In this document: in pieces, positions 40,212 to 50,157 of the stretch | How positions within the stretch are numbered: position 1 is the first letter of the stretch | Layout of the letters: each line of letters starts with the position of its first letter | NCBI GenBank assembly: GCA_003417655.1 | Contig: QVMW01000008.1 | Location: forward strand, 62,001 to 126,000 | Source: Rhodobacteraceae bacterium 63075 | Lineage (GTDB): Bacteria; Pseudomonadota; Alphaproteobacteria; Rhodobacterales; Rhodobacteraceae | DNA: 64,000 bases | Direction of reading: 5' to 3' | Position numbers and translations under genes: made by a program | The notes under the pieces: model-generated | Seen by the model: the letters and a program-made list of their open reading frames with translations, nothing else | Databases searched by the model: none | What the model was told of the DNA's origin: nothing

Positions 40212-43093
40212 CAGTCTTTCTTGGTCAGCCCCATGAGCGCAGCTGCGAAGGGGTTATCCGGATCGATCTTGTCTTTCTTCGCCGGCTTGGCCTCGAACGC
40301 CCGAGCGCCTTGGGGCTTGCCCTTGGGCTTCGCCTTGCCCTTCGGCTTTCCTTTTTGCTTGCCGCGCCCGCCTTCCTGCGGTTTGCGGCCGCCCCGGTTC
40401 CCGGCCCATGTGAAGGTGTAGAACACCTCGGTCTCCGGCCCCGAGAGCTTTTCGTCGGGAGCGGTTCCAGGAGCGATTTCCTCGGCGGGGGGCTCGGCGA
40501 TCTCAGCCTCGGCTTCAGGAGTTTCGGGTGCGTCCTCGGCGACGGGGGCGATCCCGTTATCGGGCATCGCGGCCACGCTCTCGGGGATGTCGGCGGCATC
40601 CGGCGCATCGCTGGCTGCGGCATCCGTACCGGGCGCGGGGGCCGTGCTGTCCATGACGGGCGTATCTTCCGCAGATGTCGTTTCGCCATCTGGGGGCATC
40701 ACGGTATCGGCCGGTTTGACCTTCTCACGTTCGCCCCGCTCGGCCTTGTAGCCCAGGCCCTGCATGAGGTCGGCGAATTGCTCCAGCGTCATGCCCGTGA
40801 TCGACAGCATGTCCGCGCTCGCCTCGAAGCCGCCGCGGCTGTCCTCGGCGCGCAGCATGTCGGCAAGGCGCTCCAGCATGTCGATGCGGATCGCGCGCTC
40901 GCCGGCATTGCGATACCCGGCCATCGTATCGGTGCCCTTGGGGCCCGATGTGAGCCGGGGCACCGTGACGAGGCCGGGCGGCGGCGCTTCGGGAAACTCG
41001 CCCAGATCGTTCCAGAGCGACCAGAGCACGAGGCGCAGCCGCGTCGGTGCGGGCTTCAGCAGAAGCGGCATGAAGACGGTGAACTGCCCGAAACGCAGCC
41101 CGTGCTTGCGCAGGCTGCCGCGCGCTTCCTGGTCGAGCGCCTTGATCTCGCTGGCCGCCTGAACACGGGGCAGGACGCCGAGCGCCTCGACCATCTGGAA
41201 GGCAAAGCCCCGGGCAAGGCCTGTCAGCTCTTCATCGCGTGAGAGGGCAAGGAGCGGCTCCATGGCGGTGGCGATCTTGCGGTCGATGAAATGCTGGAGG
41301 CGGCGCGTGACCTTCTCGGCCACGTCTGTGCCCGCTTCGTCATCGACAAAGGCCTTGACCTGCGGCTTGAGCGGCTCGGCGCCCTTGACGAGCTTTCCGA
41401 CGGCGCTCTCGCCCCACATCAGCCCGCCTTGCTCGGTGAAATCGAGCTCGGTATCAGGGGCGTTGTAAAAGCGATCCGCGCGCAGGTGGAAATGCGGTGC
41501 CAGTGCAGCCAGGCTTGCCTGCTTGAGCGTCTTGGCTTCCTGTCCGCCAGCGGACTTGTCCGAGCTGAAGCGGAAACCCTCGAGCCGGCCCACATATTCG
41601 CCTTCGACGGTGACTTCGCCTTTGTCGTTTACTTCGGCCAACATGGCCTCCTTCTGTTTCAAGCGCCGCAGCAGCACCGAGGTGCGCCGATCGACAAATC
41701 TCTGTGTCAGGGCGGAGTGTAGCGCATCTGACAGGCGGTCTTCTACAGCCCGAGTAACGTCTCGCCAATGGGAATCGTTCCCGACCCAGCCTTTTCGCTG
41801 CGCCACGTAGGTCCATGTGCGGATATAGGCGAGGCGCTTGGAGAGCGTGTCGATATCCGCCGAGGTCCGGTCGATCTGCTTGATGTGGCGGGCCAGCCAG
41901 TCTTCCGGGATCTGGCCGCGCTCGTGCAGATGCGCGTAAATCTGGCCGAGCAGGGCGGCGTGCTCGGCTGGTGATATGCCGCGAAAGTCGGGGATGCAGC
42001 AGACATCCCAGAGAAGCCGGACGGACGGCGCGTCGGAGGCGCGGGCGAAGGTCTCGGCGTCTTGCGAGAGGGTCTTGAGCGCGGAGAGGTCGTCGGCTTC
42101 GCGGGCGCGCACCAGCAGCTCGTTTTCCGGGGCCTGCTCGAGCGCGCGAATGAGCGCGTCCATATGGCCGAACTCGAGGCGCGGATTGCGCCAGATGAGC
42201 TTTTTCACCGGGGCGAAACGATGCCTCATGATCGCTTCGGCCACTTCCTCCTGCAAGGGAGGCGCCTCGCCGGTCACGCCGAAAGTGCCGTGGCTCATGC
42301 CGCGGCCAGCGCGCCCGGCGATCTGGCCGAGCTCGTGGGGCATGAGCGCGCGCATCCGGCGGCCGTCGAACTTCTGCGTGGCGGAGAAGGCGACATGGTT
42401 GATGTCGAGATTGAGGCCCATCCCGATCGCGTCGGTGGCGACGAGGAAGTCCACGTCTCCGTTCTGATAAAGCTCCACCTGCGCATTGCGCGTGCGAGGG
42501 CTGAGCGCGCCCATGACCACGGCGGCGCCGCCTTTCTGGCGCTTGAGCAGTTCGGCGATCGCGTAGACATTCTCGACCGAGAAACTGACGATGGCCGAGC
42601 GCGCCTGCATGCGCGAAATCTTGCGCGCCCCGCCATAGGACAGCTGGCTCATGCGCTCTCGGCTCATCAGGCCTGCTTCGGGCACGAGCGCGCGGATGAT
42701 CCCGCGCATCGAATCGGAGCCGAGAAAGAGCGTCTCGTGCTGGCCGCGCGCGCGCAGGAGACGGTCGGTGAAGACATGGCCGCGCTCCGGATCGGCGCAG
42801 AGCTGGATCTCGTCGACGGCAACGAAATCCGCGCCCATCCCCTCGGGCATGGCCTCGACCGTGCAGACCCAGTATTGCGCGCGGGGCGGGACGATACGCT
42901 CCTCACCGGTGACGAGGGCCACGACCGAGGGGCCGCGCGCGGCGACGATCTTGTCGTAGACCTCGCGGGCGAGAAGACGCAGCGGCAGGCCGATGATCCC
43001 GGTGCGATGGCCGAGCATGCGCTCGATGGCGTAATGCGTCTTGCCCGTGTTCGTGGGCCCGAGCACCGCCGTGATGCGCCTTTGCTGGGACAT
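40211..43093 (-). CDS. SUV3-like DExH RNA helicase
   Basis: The protein has 960 aa. An ATP-binding motif GPTNTGKTH (12-20), the Walker B equivalent VAVDEIQLC (about 92-100) and the motif VI QIAGRAGRG (about 257) define a superfamily 2 helicase. The order and the SUV3-type GPTNTGKT and AVDEIQ are those of the mitochondrial degradosome helicase, suggesting an RNA-decay role. After about residue 730 the chain becomes Ala/Glu/Pro-rich, then a basic Lys/Gly/Pro tail (about 895-930) and a final short helix ending LMGLTKKD. It overlaps the S4 gene, so both are one operon. Confidence 0.92.
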   Translation of the reverse strand: MSQQRRITAVLGPTNTGKTHYAIERMLGHRTGIIGLPLRLLAREVYDKIVAARGPSVVALVTGEERIVPPRAQYWVCTVEAMPEGMGADFVAVDEIQLCADPERGHVFTDRLLRARGQHETLFLGSDSMRGIIRALVPEAGLMSRERMSQLSYGGARKISRMQARSAIVSFSVENVYAIAELLKRQKGGAAVVMGALSPRTRNAQVELYQNGDVDFLVATDAIGMGLNLDINHVAFSATQKFDGRRMRALMPHELGQIAGRAGRGMSHGTFGVTGEAPPLQEEVAEAIMRHRFAPVKKLIWRNPRLEFGHMDALIRALEQAPENELLVRAREADDLSALKTLSQDAETFARASDAPSVRLLWDVCCIPDFRGISPAEHAALLGQIYAHLHERGQIPEDWLARHIKQIDRTSADIDTLSKRLAYIRTWTYVAQRKGWVGNDSHWRDVTRAVEDRLSDALHSALTQRFVDRRTSVLLRRLKQKEAMLAEVNDKGEVTVEGEYVGRLEGFRFSSDKSAGGQEAKTLKQASLAALAPHFHLRADRFYNAPDTELDFTEQGGLMWGESAVGKLVKGAEPLKPQVKAFVDDEAGTDVAEKVTRRLQHFIDRKIATAMEPLLALSRDEELTGLARGFAFQMVEALGVLPRVQAASEIKALDQEARGSLRKHGLRFGQFTVFMPLLLKPAPTRLRLVLWSLWNDLGEFPEAPPPGLVTVPRLTSGPKGTDTMAGYRNAGERAIRIDMLERLADMLRAEDSRGGFEASADMLSITGMTLEQFADLMQGLGYKAERGEREKVKPADTVMPPDGETTSAEDTPVMDSTAPAPGTDAAASDAPDAADIPESVAAMPDNGIAPVAEDAPETPEAEAEIAEPPAEEIAPGTAPDEKLSGPETEVFYTFTWAGNRGGRKPQEGGRGKQKGKPKGKAKPKGKPQGARAFEAKPAKKDKIDPDNPFAAALMGLTKKD

Positions 43094-43128
43094 TTGAGAC
43101 AGTCTCGCTGGTTCCTCGAGGCGTGCGC

Positions 43129-43695
43129 CTAGAGCTCGGTTCCGTTCACGTCGCGCTCGAGCCGCGCGGTCGCTTCGAGAGCCTTTTCATGAGCGGGGTA
43201 GAGGTTCAAGAGGATCTTGTAAGCCTCGTAGGCGGCTTGCGGACGCTCGACCTGCTCGAGGATCGTGCCGAGGCCGAAAATAGCTCCGAAATGCCTGGGG
43301 TTGAGCGCGAGCGTCTGGTGCAGGTCGTTGAGCGCGAGGCCGTATTCCTCGAGCGCGAAGAAGGCGCGGGCGCGGCCGTGCCAGCCTTCGGCGAAGTCCG
43401 GGGCGTGGTCGGTCAGCGCGGTGAAATGCTCGACGGCGGCGGCGTAGTCCTCCTCCTCGAGCGCGTCGTCGCCGCGGCGCAGGAGCAGGTTGGCGCTGGC
43501 CGAGCCGGATTGCGACCAGGCGATCTCTATATCGCGGGCGATCTTGCGGGCTTGCGGCCCTTCTGCTTCGGACAGCTCTTCGAGCAGGGTCTCGACGCGA
43601 TCTTCCGCATCCTCCGCCCCGGCTGGATGCAGACTCGCGAAAACCAGCGCGATTGCCGCCACGGCAGGTTTGAGATGGACAGTGATAAAACCCAT
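43129..43695 (-). CDS. exported TPR protein
   Basis: The protein has 188 aa. A signal peptide is present (MGFITVHLKPAVAAIALVFASLHPAGA, cut about 27). Three tetratricopeptide repeats lie at about 75-175 (LLRRGDDALEEEDYAAAVEHFTALTDHAPDFAEGWHGRARAFFALEEYGLALNDLHQTLALNPRHFGAIFG). It is probably a periplasmic scaffold of unknown partner. The start shown is where the signal peptide begins; the in-frame Met 14 codons upstream adds a polar stretch. Confidence 0.82.
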   Translation of the reverse strand: MGFITVHLKPAVAAIALVFASLHPAGAEDAEDRVETLLEELSEAEGPQARKIARDIEIAWSQSGSASANLLLRRGDDALEEEDYAAAVEHFTALTDHAPDFAEGWHGRARAFFALEEYGLALNDLHQTLALNPRHFGAIFGLGTILEQVERPQAAYEAYKILLNLYPAHEKALEATARLERDVNGTEL

Positions 43696-43763
43696 AGTAG
43701 GGTGAGGATAACCCATGACAGGGCTGAGACAAGTCACTGTCGCGACAATGTGAAGGAGACACC

Positions 43764-44057
43764 ATGAGCGATGTAGTCGATGGCGCGGTCAAGGCGCTGA
43801 ACGAGAAGATGGATGGCGGCGGCTTCGACGCCGGAACGGCGAAGTTCGTGATCGAGGGCGAGGGTGCCGTGATGATCGACGGCGAGGGCGCGCGCGCCGG
43901 GGACGACGCAGCCGATGTGACGATGACGGCGAACCGCGAGACCTTCGAGCAGATCCTGTCGGGCGATCTCAATCCGACAGCGGCCTTCATGGGCGGGAAC
44001 CTCTCGGTCGATGGCGACATGGGGCTTGCGATGCAGCTCGGCACGGTCCTGGGCTGA
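43764..44057 (+). CDS. SCP2 sterol-binding domain protein
   Basis: The protein has 97 aa and is a single SCP2 domain, a small lipid- or acyl-CoA-binding fold. Visible are AKFVIEGEGAVMIDGEGAR, ADVTMTANRETFEQILSGDLNPTAAFMGGNLSVDGDMGLAMQLG, the conserved G-D-L-N-P-x-x-A-F-M-x-G motif. It starts ATG after AAGGAGACACC. The hydrolase gene begins three bases after its stop, so the pair likely acts on lipid substrates. Confidence 0.9.
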   Translation: MSDVVDGAVKALNEKMDGGGFDAGTAKFVIEGEGAVMIDGEGARAGDDAADVTMTANRETFEQILSGDLNPTAAFMGGNLSVDGDMGLAMQLGTVLG

Positions 44058-44060
44058 GCC

Positions 44061-44990
44061 TTGGAAGAGGCACCCTATTTCGAGGACGTCGCGGATGCGC
44101 CGCGCGGCGGGCGCGCCTGCTGGCTGACGGCCGATGACGGCGTGCGCATCCGTGTCGTTTTCTGGGGCGGCGAGGGGCTGAAGGGCACCTTGCTGCTCTT
44201 CCCGGGCCGCACGGAATATGCCGAGAAATACGGGCGCACCGCCGCGGAGCTGGCCGCGCGCGGCCTGGCGACCCTGGCCGTGGACTGGCGCGGGCAGGGG
44301 CTGGCCGACCGTCTCCAGGACGACGAGATGCTCGGCCACGTGCGGCGTTTTTCCGACTACCAGCGCGACGTGCGCGCGATGGTGGAGGCCGCCAAGGCCC
44401 TCGGCGCACCGGAGCCCTACTATCTGCTGGGCCATTCCATGGGCGGCTGTATCGGGCTGAGGGCCCTGCACGAGGGGCTCGATGTCAAGGCGGCGGCCTT
44501 TTCCGCGCCGATGTGGGGCATCTACCTCGCCCCGGCGATGCGGCCGACGGCCTGGGCGCTTTCGAATGCGACGAGCAAGCTCGGGATCGGCGGGCGTCTT
44601 GCGCCCGGCACGAAGCGCGAGACCTATGTTCTGGCGGAGCTTTTCGACGACAACATGCTGACGACCGACCGGGACATGTGGGACTACATGGTGCGCCAGG
44701 CCGAGGCCCACCCCGAGCTTACGCTGGGCGGGCCGTCCCTGCACTGGCTGGCCGAGGCGCTGCGGGAGACGCGCAAACTTCATATCATGCCGTCACCACC
44801 GCACAGGGCGATCTGCTTTCTTGGAACGCGGGAGCGCATCGTCGATGTGCCGCGCATTGAAACGCGGATGCGCCGCTGGGACAACGGAGTGCTGTCCATG
44901 CAGGAGGGCGCGGAGCATGAAGTTCTCATGGAAAGCGCCGCGATGCGTGCGGCGATCCTCGATGAGATGACAGGGTTTTTCTTCAAGTAG
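44061..44990 (+). CDS. alpha/beta hydrolase (monoacylglycerol lipase-like)
   Basis: The protein has 309 aa. The oxyanion region LLFPGRTEYAEKYG (about 38-52), nucleophile elbow LLGHSMGG (Ser about 122) and the C-terminal catalytic His in GAEHEVLME (about 284) are present. It resembles lysophospholipase/monoglyceride lipases of the PldB group. The start is a TTG that follows CTGAGCC of the scp2 gene; no other start fits the family. It is probably co-translated with the SCP2 gene. Confidence 0.88.
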   Translation: MEEAPYFEDVADAPRGGRACWLTADDGVRIRVVFWGGEGLKGTLLLFPGRTEYAEKYGRTAAELAARGLATLAVDWRGQGLADRLQDDEMLGHVRRFSDYQRDVRAMVEAAKALGAPEPYYLLGHSMGGCIGLRALHEGLDVKAAAFSAPMWGIYLAPAMRPTAWALSNATSKLGIGGRLAPGTKRETYVLAELFDDNMLTTDRDMWDYMVRQAEAHPELTLGGPSLHWLAEALRETRKLHIMPSPPHRAICFLGTRERIVDVPRIETRMRRWDNGVLSMQEGAEHEVLMESAAMRAAILDEMTGFFFK

Positions 44991-45064
44991 GGGCCCGGGC
45001 GCGGGTTGAGATCGTCCCCGGGCGGCTCTATGTCGAAGGCACCCCAAAACAAAGAGGCCCATTC

Positions 45065-46897
45065 ATGTTTCAACTTCCCTTCCCAGTCCGTGATGCGAAT
45101 GCAGGCAGCGGTGATGATGGGCGCGATGACGGCCTCGGCAAGCTTCCCGAGTGGGACCTGAGCGACCTTTACGCCGGCGAGGAGGCGCCGGAGCTTGCGC
45201 GCGACCTCGAGTGGCTCGAAAAGGAATGCGCCGAATTCGCGTCCGACTACGAGGGCAAGCTTGCGGAGCTGGACGCAGGCGGCTTTCTTGAATGCGTGCA
45301 TCGCAACGAGAAGATCAACAACATCGCCGGGCGGATCATGTCATACGCCGGGCTGCGCTATTACCAGCTCACGACCGATGCGGGGCGGGCGAAGTTCCTC
45401 TCGGACTTGCAGGAAAAGATCACCAACTACACGACGCCGCTCGTTTTCTTCACGCTCGAGCTGAACCGACTGGAAGACGATCATCTCGGGAAACTGTTCT
45501 CGCAGAATGCCGAGCTCAAGCGCTACAAGCCGGTCTTTGACCGCATCCGCGCGATGAAGCCCTACCAGCTTTCCGACGAGCTGGAGAAATTTCTCCACGA
45601 TCTCGGGGTCGTCGGCGACGCATGGGAGCGGCTCTTCGACGAGACGATCGCGGGGCTCGAGTTCGAAGTGGATGGCGAGGCACTGACCATCGAGGGGGCA
45701 CTCAATCTTCTGACGGATCAGGACCGCGCCAAGCGCGAAGCGGCAGCGCGCGAGCTGGCCCGCGTCTTTGCCAGCAATGTCAGAACCTTCGCCCGGGTGC
45801 ACAACACGCAGGCCAAGGAAAAGGAAATCCTCGACCGCTGGCGCGGCATGCCGAGCGCGCAGATGGGCCGGCACCTGAGCAATGACGTTGAGCCGGAGGT
45901 CGTCGAAGCGCTGCGCGACGCGGTCGTCGCGGCCTACCCGAAGCTTTCGCATCGCTACTATGAGCTCAAGCGCAAGTGGCTCGGGCTGGACACGCTTCAG
46001 GTCTGGGACCGGAACGCGCCGCTGCCGATGGAAGAGACGCGGGTGATCGGCTGGGACGAGGCGCGCGAGACGGTCATGAGCGCCTATGCGGGCTTCGATC
46101 CGCGCATGGCGGAACTGGCTGAGCCTTTTTTCGACAAAGGCTGGATCGACGCGGGCGTGAAACCGGGCAAGGCGCCGGGAGCTTTCGCGCATCCGACGGT
46201 GACGAATGTGCACCCTTACGTGATGCTGAACTACCTCGGCAAGCCGCGCGACGTGATGACGCTGGCCCATGAGCTTGGGCATGGCGTGCATCAGGTTCTG
46301 GCGGCGGACCAGGGCGAGATGCTGTCCTCGACACCGCTCACGCTGGCGGAAACGGCGAGCGTCTTCGGCGAGATGCTGACCTTCCGCAAGATGCTGGCCG
46401 AAGCCCCCGATGCCGCAGCGCGCAAGGTGATGCTCGCGGGCAAGGTCGAGGACATGATCAACACCGTGGTGCGGCAGATCGCGTTTTATGATTTCGAGTG
46501 CAAGTTGCATGCCGCGCGGCGCGAGGGGGAGCTGACGCCCGAGGATATCGGCGCGCTCTGGATGTCCGTGCAGGGCGAGAGCCTCGGGCCGGCCTTCGAG
46601 TTCATGGAGGGCTACGAACACTTCTGGGCCTACATCCCGCATTTCGTCCACTCGCCCTTCTACGTCTATGCCTATGCCTTCGGCGACGGGCTGGTGAACG
46701 CGCTCTACGCCGTCTACGAGGAAAGCCCCGAGGGGTTTCAGGACAAGTATTTCGAGATGCTCAAGGCAGGCGGCTCGCTGCACCACAAGGAGCTGCTGGC
46801 CCCCTTCGGCCTCGACGCGACGGACCCGGCCTTCTGGGGCAAGGGCCTGTCGATGATCGAGGGGATGATCGACGAGCTGGAGGCGATGGAGGGGTGA
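45065..46897 (+). CDS. pepF: M3 family oligoendopeptidase
   Basis: The protein has 610 aa. This zinc metallopeptidase cleaves short peptides in the cytoplasm. The zinc motif HELGHGVHQ (about 401-409) is present with a downstream ETASVFGEM carrying the third ligand Glu. Domains are N-terminal oligoendopeptidase F (about 110-180) and the M3 catalytic domain (about 200-600). GKAPGAFAHPTVTNVHPYVMLNYLG and FVHSPFYVYAYAFGDGL are typical of the PepF/M3 clade. It ends just before the HNH gene, whose ribosome site lies in its last codons. Confidence 0.95.
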   Translation: MFQLPFPVRDANAGSGDDGRDDGLGKLPEWDLSDLYAGEEAPELARDLEWLEKECAEFASDYEGKLAELDAGGFLECVHRNEKINNIAGRIMSYAGLRYYQLTTDAGRAKFLSDLQEKITNYTTPLVFFTLELNRLEDDHLGKLFSQNAELKRYKPVFDRIRAMKPYQLSDELEKFLHDLGVVGDAWERLFDETIAGLEFEVDGEALTIEGALNLLTDQDRAKREAAARELARVFASNVRTFARVHNTQAKEKEILDRWRGMPSAQMGRHLSNDVEPEVVEALRDAVVAAYPKLSHRYYELKRKWLGLDTLQVWDRNAPLPMEETRVIGWDEARETVMSAYAGFDPRMAELAEPFFDKGWIDAGVKPGKAPGAFAHPTVTNVHPYVMLNYLGKPRDVMTLAHELGHGVHQVLAADQGEMLSSTPLTLAETASVFGEMLTFRKMLAEAPDAAARKVMLAGKVEDMINTVVRQIAFYDFECKLHAARREGELTPEDIGALWMSVQGESLGPAFEFMEGYEHFWAYIPHFVHSPFYVYAYAFGDGLVNALYAVYEESPEGFQDKYFEMLKAGGSLHHKELLAPFGLDATDPAFWGKGLSMIEGMIDELEAMEG

Positions 46898-46898
46898 T

Positions 46899-47483
46899 CT
46901 GAAACACAAAGACGTATTAGACGCTATTGAGACCTTTGATAGGAAAGGCCCACCAGCCGATTTCGGGCCACCGAAGCAGTATTGGCTTGTCCACCCTGAA
47001 ACCCGGAAGCTCTACCCGCAGAAGACCATCTATGGGATGGCAAACAATCTCGACCGAGTAAATTGTCCAAATGCTTATCATACGAGGAAAAGGCTGGAAA
47101 AACTGGGTTTCGAAATATTCGATGAAAAAGCTACAGAAGCGAACAAGGCAAGGTCCGAATTCCAAGAAAACGTTCGCCGCGCCGCTGAGGACACGCAGCA
47201 GGTGCGTGCAAGAAGACTTCGAGCGGCTTCTTCAACGCCGGAACGCTACGTGTCAGAAGTTGTTGTTTACAAACGTAATCCAGACGTGGTTGCAGAACGC
47301 TTATCGCGAGCAAACGGTCAGTGTGAGAATTGCAACCAACCAGCTCCATTTCGACGCCAGAGTGACAACACACCCTACCTAGAAGTGCATCATGTGAAGC
47401 CTCTCGCGGAGGGCGGAGAAGATAGTCTGGAGAATACTCAGGCGCTATGTCCGAATTGTCATCGGGCTGCGCATTTCGGGTAG
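46899..47483 (+). CDS. HNH endonuclease with N-terminal extension and apparent CTG start
   Basis: The protein has about 194 aa. The first ATG in frame (47037) would give 148 aa, but the open frame upstream, starting CTG at 46899 and lying six bases after GGAGG, encodes a clear domain: VLDAIETFDRKGPPADFG and PPKQYWLVHPETRKLYPQKT, then YGMANNLD. This resembles a small N-terminal domain of some McrA-like nucleases by my reading. The HNH domain (about 138-190) has CENCNQ, the EVHHVKPLAEGGEDSLENTQALCPNCHRAAH core with zinc Cys and catalytic His. The gene is AT-richer than neighbours, suggesting transfer. Restriction or homing function is possible. Confidence 0.75.
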   Translation: MKHKDVLDAIETFDRKGPPADFGPPKQYWLVHPETRKLYPQKTIYGMANNLDRVNCPNAYHTRKRLEKLGFEIFDEKATEANKARSEFQENVRRAAEDTQQVRARRLRAASSTPERYVSEVVVYKRNPDVVAERLSRANGQCENCNQPAPFRRQSDNTPYLEVHHVKPLAEGGEDSLENTQALCPNCHRAAHFG

Positions 47484-47753
47484 CTACTTCAACTGGCTGT
47501 CTTTCGAGCCGCGGCGGTTGATGCCGCCGCGCTGCGATTGCGCGTTGTCCCGCTCGCTCATGCAGTCGATGCAGATTTTCACGCCGGGCAGCGCTCGCCG
47601 CCGGGCCTCCGGGATTTCCTCATCGCATTCAGCGCAGTATTTCAGGCTTTCGCCCTGCGGTGCCCGGCGCTGCTTGAGCCGCGCGAGCTCATCGGAAATC
47701 GAGGCCTCGATCTGCTCGCTGACTGCGCCGTCCTTTGCCCATCCGCCTGCCAT
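47484..47753 (-). CDS. DksA/TraR family zinc-finger protein
   Basis: The protein has 89 aa. A helical N-terminus (SEQIEASISDELARLKQRRA) is followed by a C4 zinc finger CAECDEEIPEARRRALPGVKICIDC (about 40-65). It is the short TraR-like type. DksA-like proteins enter the RNA polymerase secondary channel and tune transcription with ppGpp; the short form may act alone. It is convergent with the HNH gene and ends one base past it. Confidence 0.85.
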   Translation of the reverse strand: MAGGWAKDGAVSEQIEASISDELARLKQRRAPQGESLKYCAECDEEIPEARRRALPGVKICIDCMSERDNAQSQRGGINRRGSKDSQLK

Positions 47754-47773
47754 GTCACCCTCCGGGGGCCGCG

Positions 47774-48832
47774 TCAGTTCGTGACGGGGAGCCCGCTTCG
47801 CTGCTTTTCACCCAAGAGAACATAGCGCGAAAAGTCGCCTCTGGCCACCGTGAGCCCCCTTGCGAGCCGCCGCAGGAAAGCGATGGCCTCGGGAGAGGAG
47901 ACGGGAATCATGTGCCCGAAACTCTCGCCGGGTTCGAACAGCGAGAAATCCAGCACGGTCACATCGAGCCCCTCGAGTTCGTCTGCGCTGCGGATCCGGC
48001 CGAGGCGCTCCTTGCGCCCGACCAGCAGGGAAGACAGGTTGAGCACGCGGTCCTTCTGGCTGGTCATGATGATGAAGGGGCGTGGCAGCGTGCCGATTTC
48101 CTCGGCCTGGCGGCGGAAGACGTCCGGGTCGATGTCGGGCGACATGAGCACAACGCCGTCGATCGCTGCCACGCGGTGCCTGTCTCCGGAGAGCGAGAGC
48201 TGCCGGAGCGCCTCCATCACGAGATAGCCGCCCATGGAATGGGCGAGGATCAGGATCTCGTCATGGCCGCGGTCCTGCAAGTCGCCGATAAGGCGGCTCA
48301 GGTCGGAGCGCGCGAAGAGAACGGAGTCGCGATCATAGGCGTAGCCGAGCGGATCGCCTGCCGAGGGCCAGGAGAAGAGCAGCGCGGGGTTGCCAAGCCC
48401 GAAATCCTCCTGGATCTGGGCGACGCGAAAGACAGCGTCTTCCAGTGTGTTGTTGTAGCCATGCACGAAAATCATCAGTGGCTCAGCATCATCGACGCGG
48501 CTGGCCTTTATGGCTGCGCTGAGCGCTGCGGGGCTCTGCATCGTGGCGAGCCCGACCGGGGCGAAGTGACGGGAGGTGTCGACAAGTCCGCTGCCCCGCT
48601 CGACACGGCCAAGCTCATGATCCGGCGGAATGGAGATATCGGCGCGGGCGAAGTTGAGCTTCCGCGCGCGGTCCTGGCCGAATATCTGGCCTCGTTGGCC
48701 GGGCGTGCGCTGTGTCGCGATGAAAACGCTTTGCACGCTCGCCTCCGGGTCGAGCGTTGAAAAGCCGGTGGTCTGCGGCCGCGTGCAGGCCGCGAGCAGA
48801 ACAAGAAGGGAAATCAGGAACAAGCGCAACAT
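47774..48832 (-). CDS. DUF900-family lipoprotein hydrolase
   Basis: The protein has 352 aa. A lipoprotein signal ends at LLAAC (Cys16). An alpha/beta hydrolase domain shows the FVHGYNNTLEDA oxyanion segment (about 122-133) and the nucleophile AHSMGGYLV (Ser about 198). It belongs to the DUF900 (esterase-like) group of unknown function. It precedes the zinc-finger gene by 20 bases on the same strand. The surface anchor suggests it acts on envelope lipids or exogenous esters. Confidence 0.88.
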   Translation of the reverse strand: MLRLFLISLLVLLAACTRPQTTGFSTLDPEASVQSVFIATQRTPGQRGQIFGQDRARKLNFARADISIPPDHELGRVERGSGLVDTSRHFAPVGLATMQSPAALSAAIKASRVDDAEPLMIFVHGYNNTLEDAVFRVAQIQEDFGLGNPALLFSWPSAGDPLGYAYDRDSVLFARSDLSRLIGDLQDRGHDEILILAHSMGGYLVMEALRQLSLSGDRHRVAAIDGVVLMSPDIDPDVFRRQAEEIGTLPRPFIIMTSQKDRVLNLSSLLVGRKERLGRIRSADELEGLDVTVLDFSLFEPGESFGHMIPVSSPEAIAFLRRLARGLTVARGDFSRYVLLGEKQRSGLPVTN

Positions 48833-48850
48833 AAGGGGCTTATGGCATGG

Positions 48851-49624
48851 TCAGCGCGCGCAGGAAAGAGCGCGCGTGATGCTGGCCGGGCCGTCATAGG
48901 CCCCAACTCGCCGGGTTGTGAGTGTCGCGCCGTCGAACCGCGTTGCCATGACATGGCGCCAGTTCGCATCCGCCGTGATCATCTCGAAGCCGTCGCCGCA
49001 ATCGCGCAGACCGGAGGAGATGAAATCCCAGCCGATCTTGTGGTTGGTCAGGCCTTCGAGCGCAGCCACCTCGCGCAGCGCGCCGTCCCTGAAGCGCCAG
49101 ATGCGCAGGATTCGGGCCAGGTGGGGGCGGTCGATATAGCCGATCTCGACATGGCCGTCGCCATCGAGATCCGCCGCGCCGATGGGGGCGAGCCAGCGGT
49201 TGCGCCGGCCGATATGGGGCGTCGCCGCGATCAACCCGCCACCATTGTAGAGCGAGAGCCGCGCGCCCTTGTTTTCATGGCTCTCCACGACCATCGCCTC
49301 AAGCTGTCCGTCGCCATCGACATCCACGAGCCGGGCTTCGATATCCTCGAACACACGGGCCTCGGGCAGCCTGATCACGTAGCGGGCTTTGTCCGGACCG
49401 TAGCGCAGAACGAGCGCGCCGTATTCGACGCTGTCACCCAGCACGCCATGCGGATACCGACCTGTCGGTTCGGCCAGCTCGGCGGATACCAGGGGCGCCG
49501 GTCTCCAGCTCTCGGATGGCGCGCTCTGCGCTTCAGCGACACCTGCCGCAAGACCAAGCGCAAGCCCCGCGACTCGCGTAAAACCCCGTAGCAGGCGACG
49601 CGGTGGAAGCGACGACTTGCCCAA
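48851..49624 (-). CDS. exported VCBS/FG-GAP repeat protein
   Basis: The protein has 257 aa. A signal peptide (about 1-32, cut near EAQ) is present. Two calcium-binding FG-GAP/VCBS repeats show DVDGDGQLEAMV (about 100) and AADLDGDGHVEIGYID (about 150), the DxDxDGxxE pattern of beta-propeller blades. It is a periplasmic protein of unknown function. It lies 18 bases before the DUF900 gene and 2 bases after the ferredoxin stop, so the three form an operon. Confidence 0.85.
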   Translation of the reverse strand: MGKSSLPPRRLLRGFTRVAGLALGLAAGVAEAQSAPSESWRPAPLVSAELAEPTGRYPHGVLGDSVEYGALVLRYGPDKARYVIRLPEARVFEDIEARLVDVDGDGQLEAMVVESHENKGARLSLYNGGGLIAATPHIGRRNRWLAPIGAADLDGDGHVEIGYIDRPHLARILRIWRFRDGALREVAALEGLTNHKIGWDFISSGLRDCGDGFEMITADANWRHVMATRFDGATLTTRRVGAYDGPASITRALSCAR

Positions 49625-49626
49625 GT

Positions 49627-49962
<336 letters not shown>

Positions 49963-50157
49963 CTAGAAGTTGGTGCGCGTGTTTAGCCGCTGAAGCACTG
50001 TTACAAAAGGTGTTTTGCGGATGCCAGCCCCGACGCGACGCTTTGGCGTGCCATGGGCGACACATCTTCGCGAGCCGCGTGCAAAGCCACCTTTGCGGAG
50101 TGGCAAAAGCGGCCTATGATCCGCGCGAGCAGTCAGGGCACGCGAGAGGCTTAGCAA

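Noticed and set aside
45341..46909. 522-codon frame antisense to the M3 peptidase
   Set aside because: Shadow of a high-GC gene; the M3 reading has HELGHG and full length.
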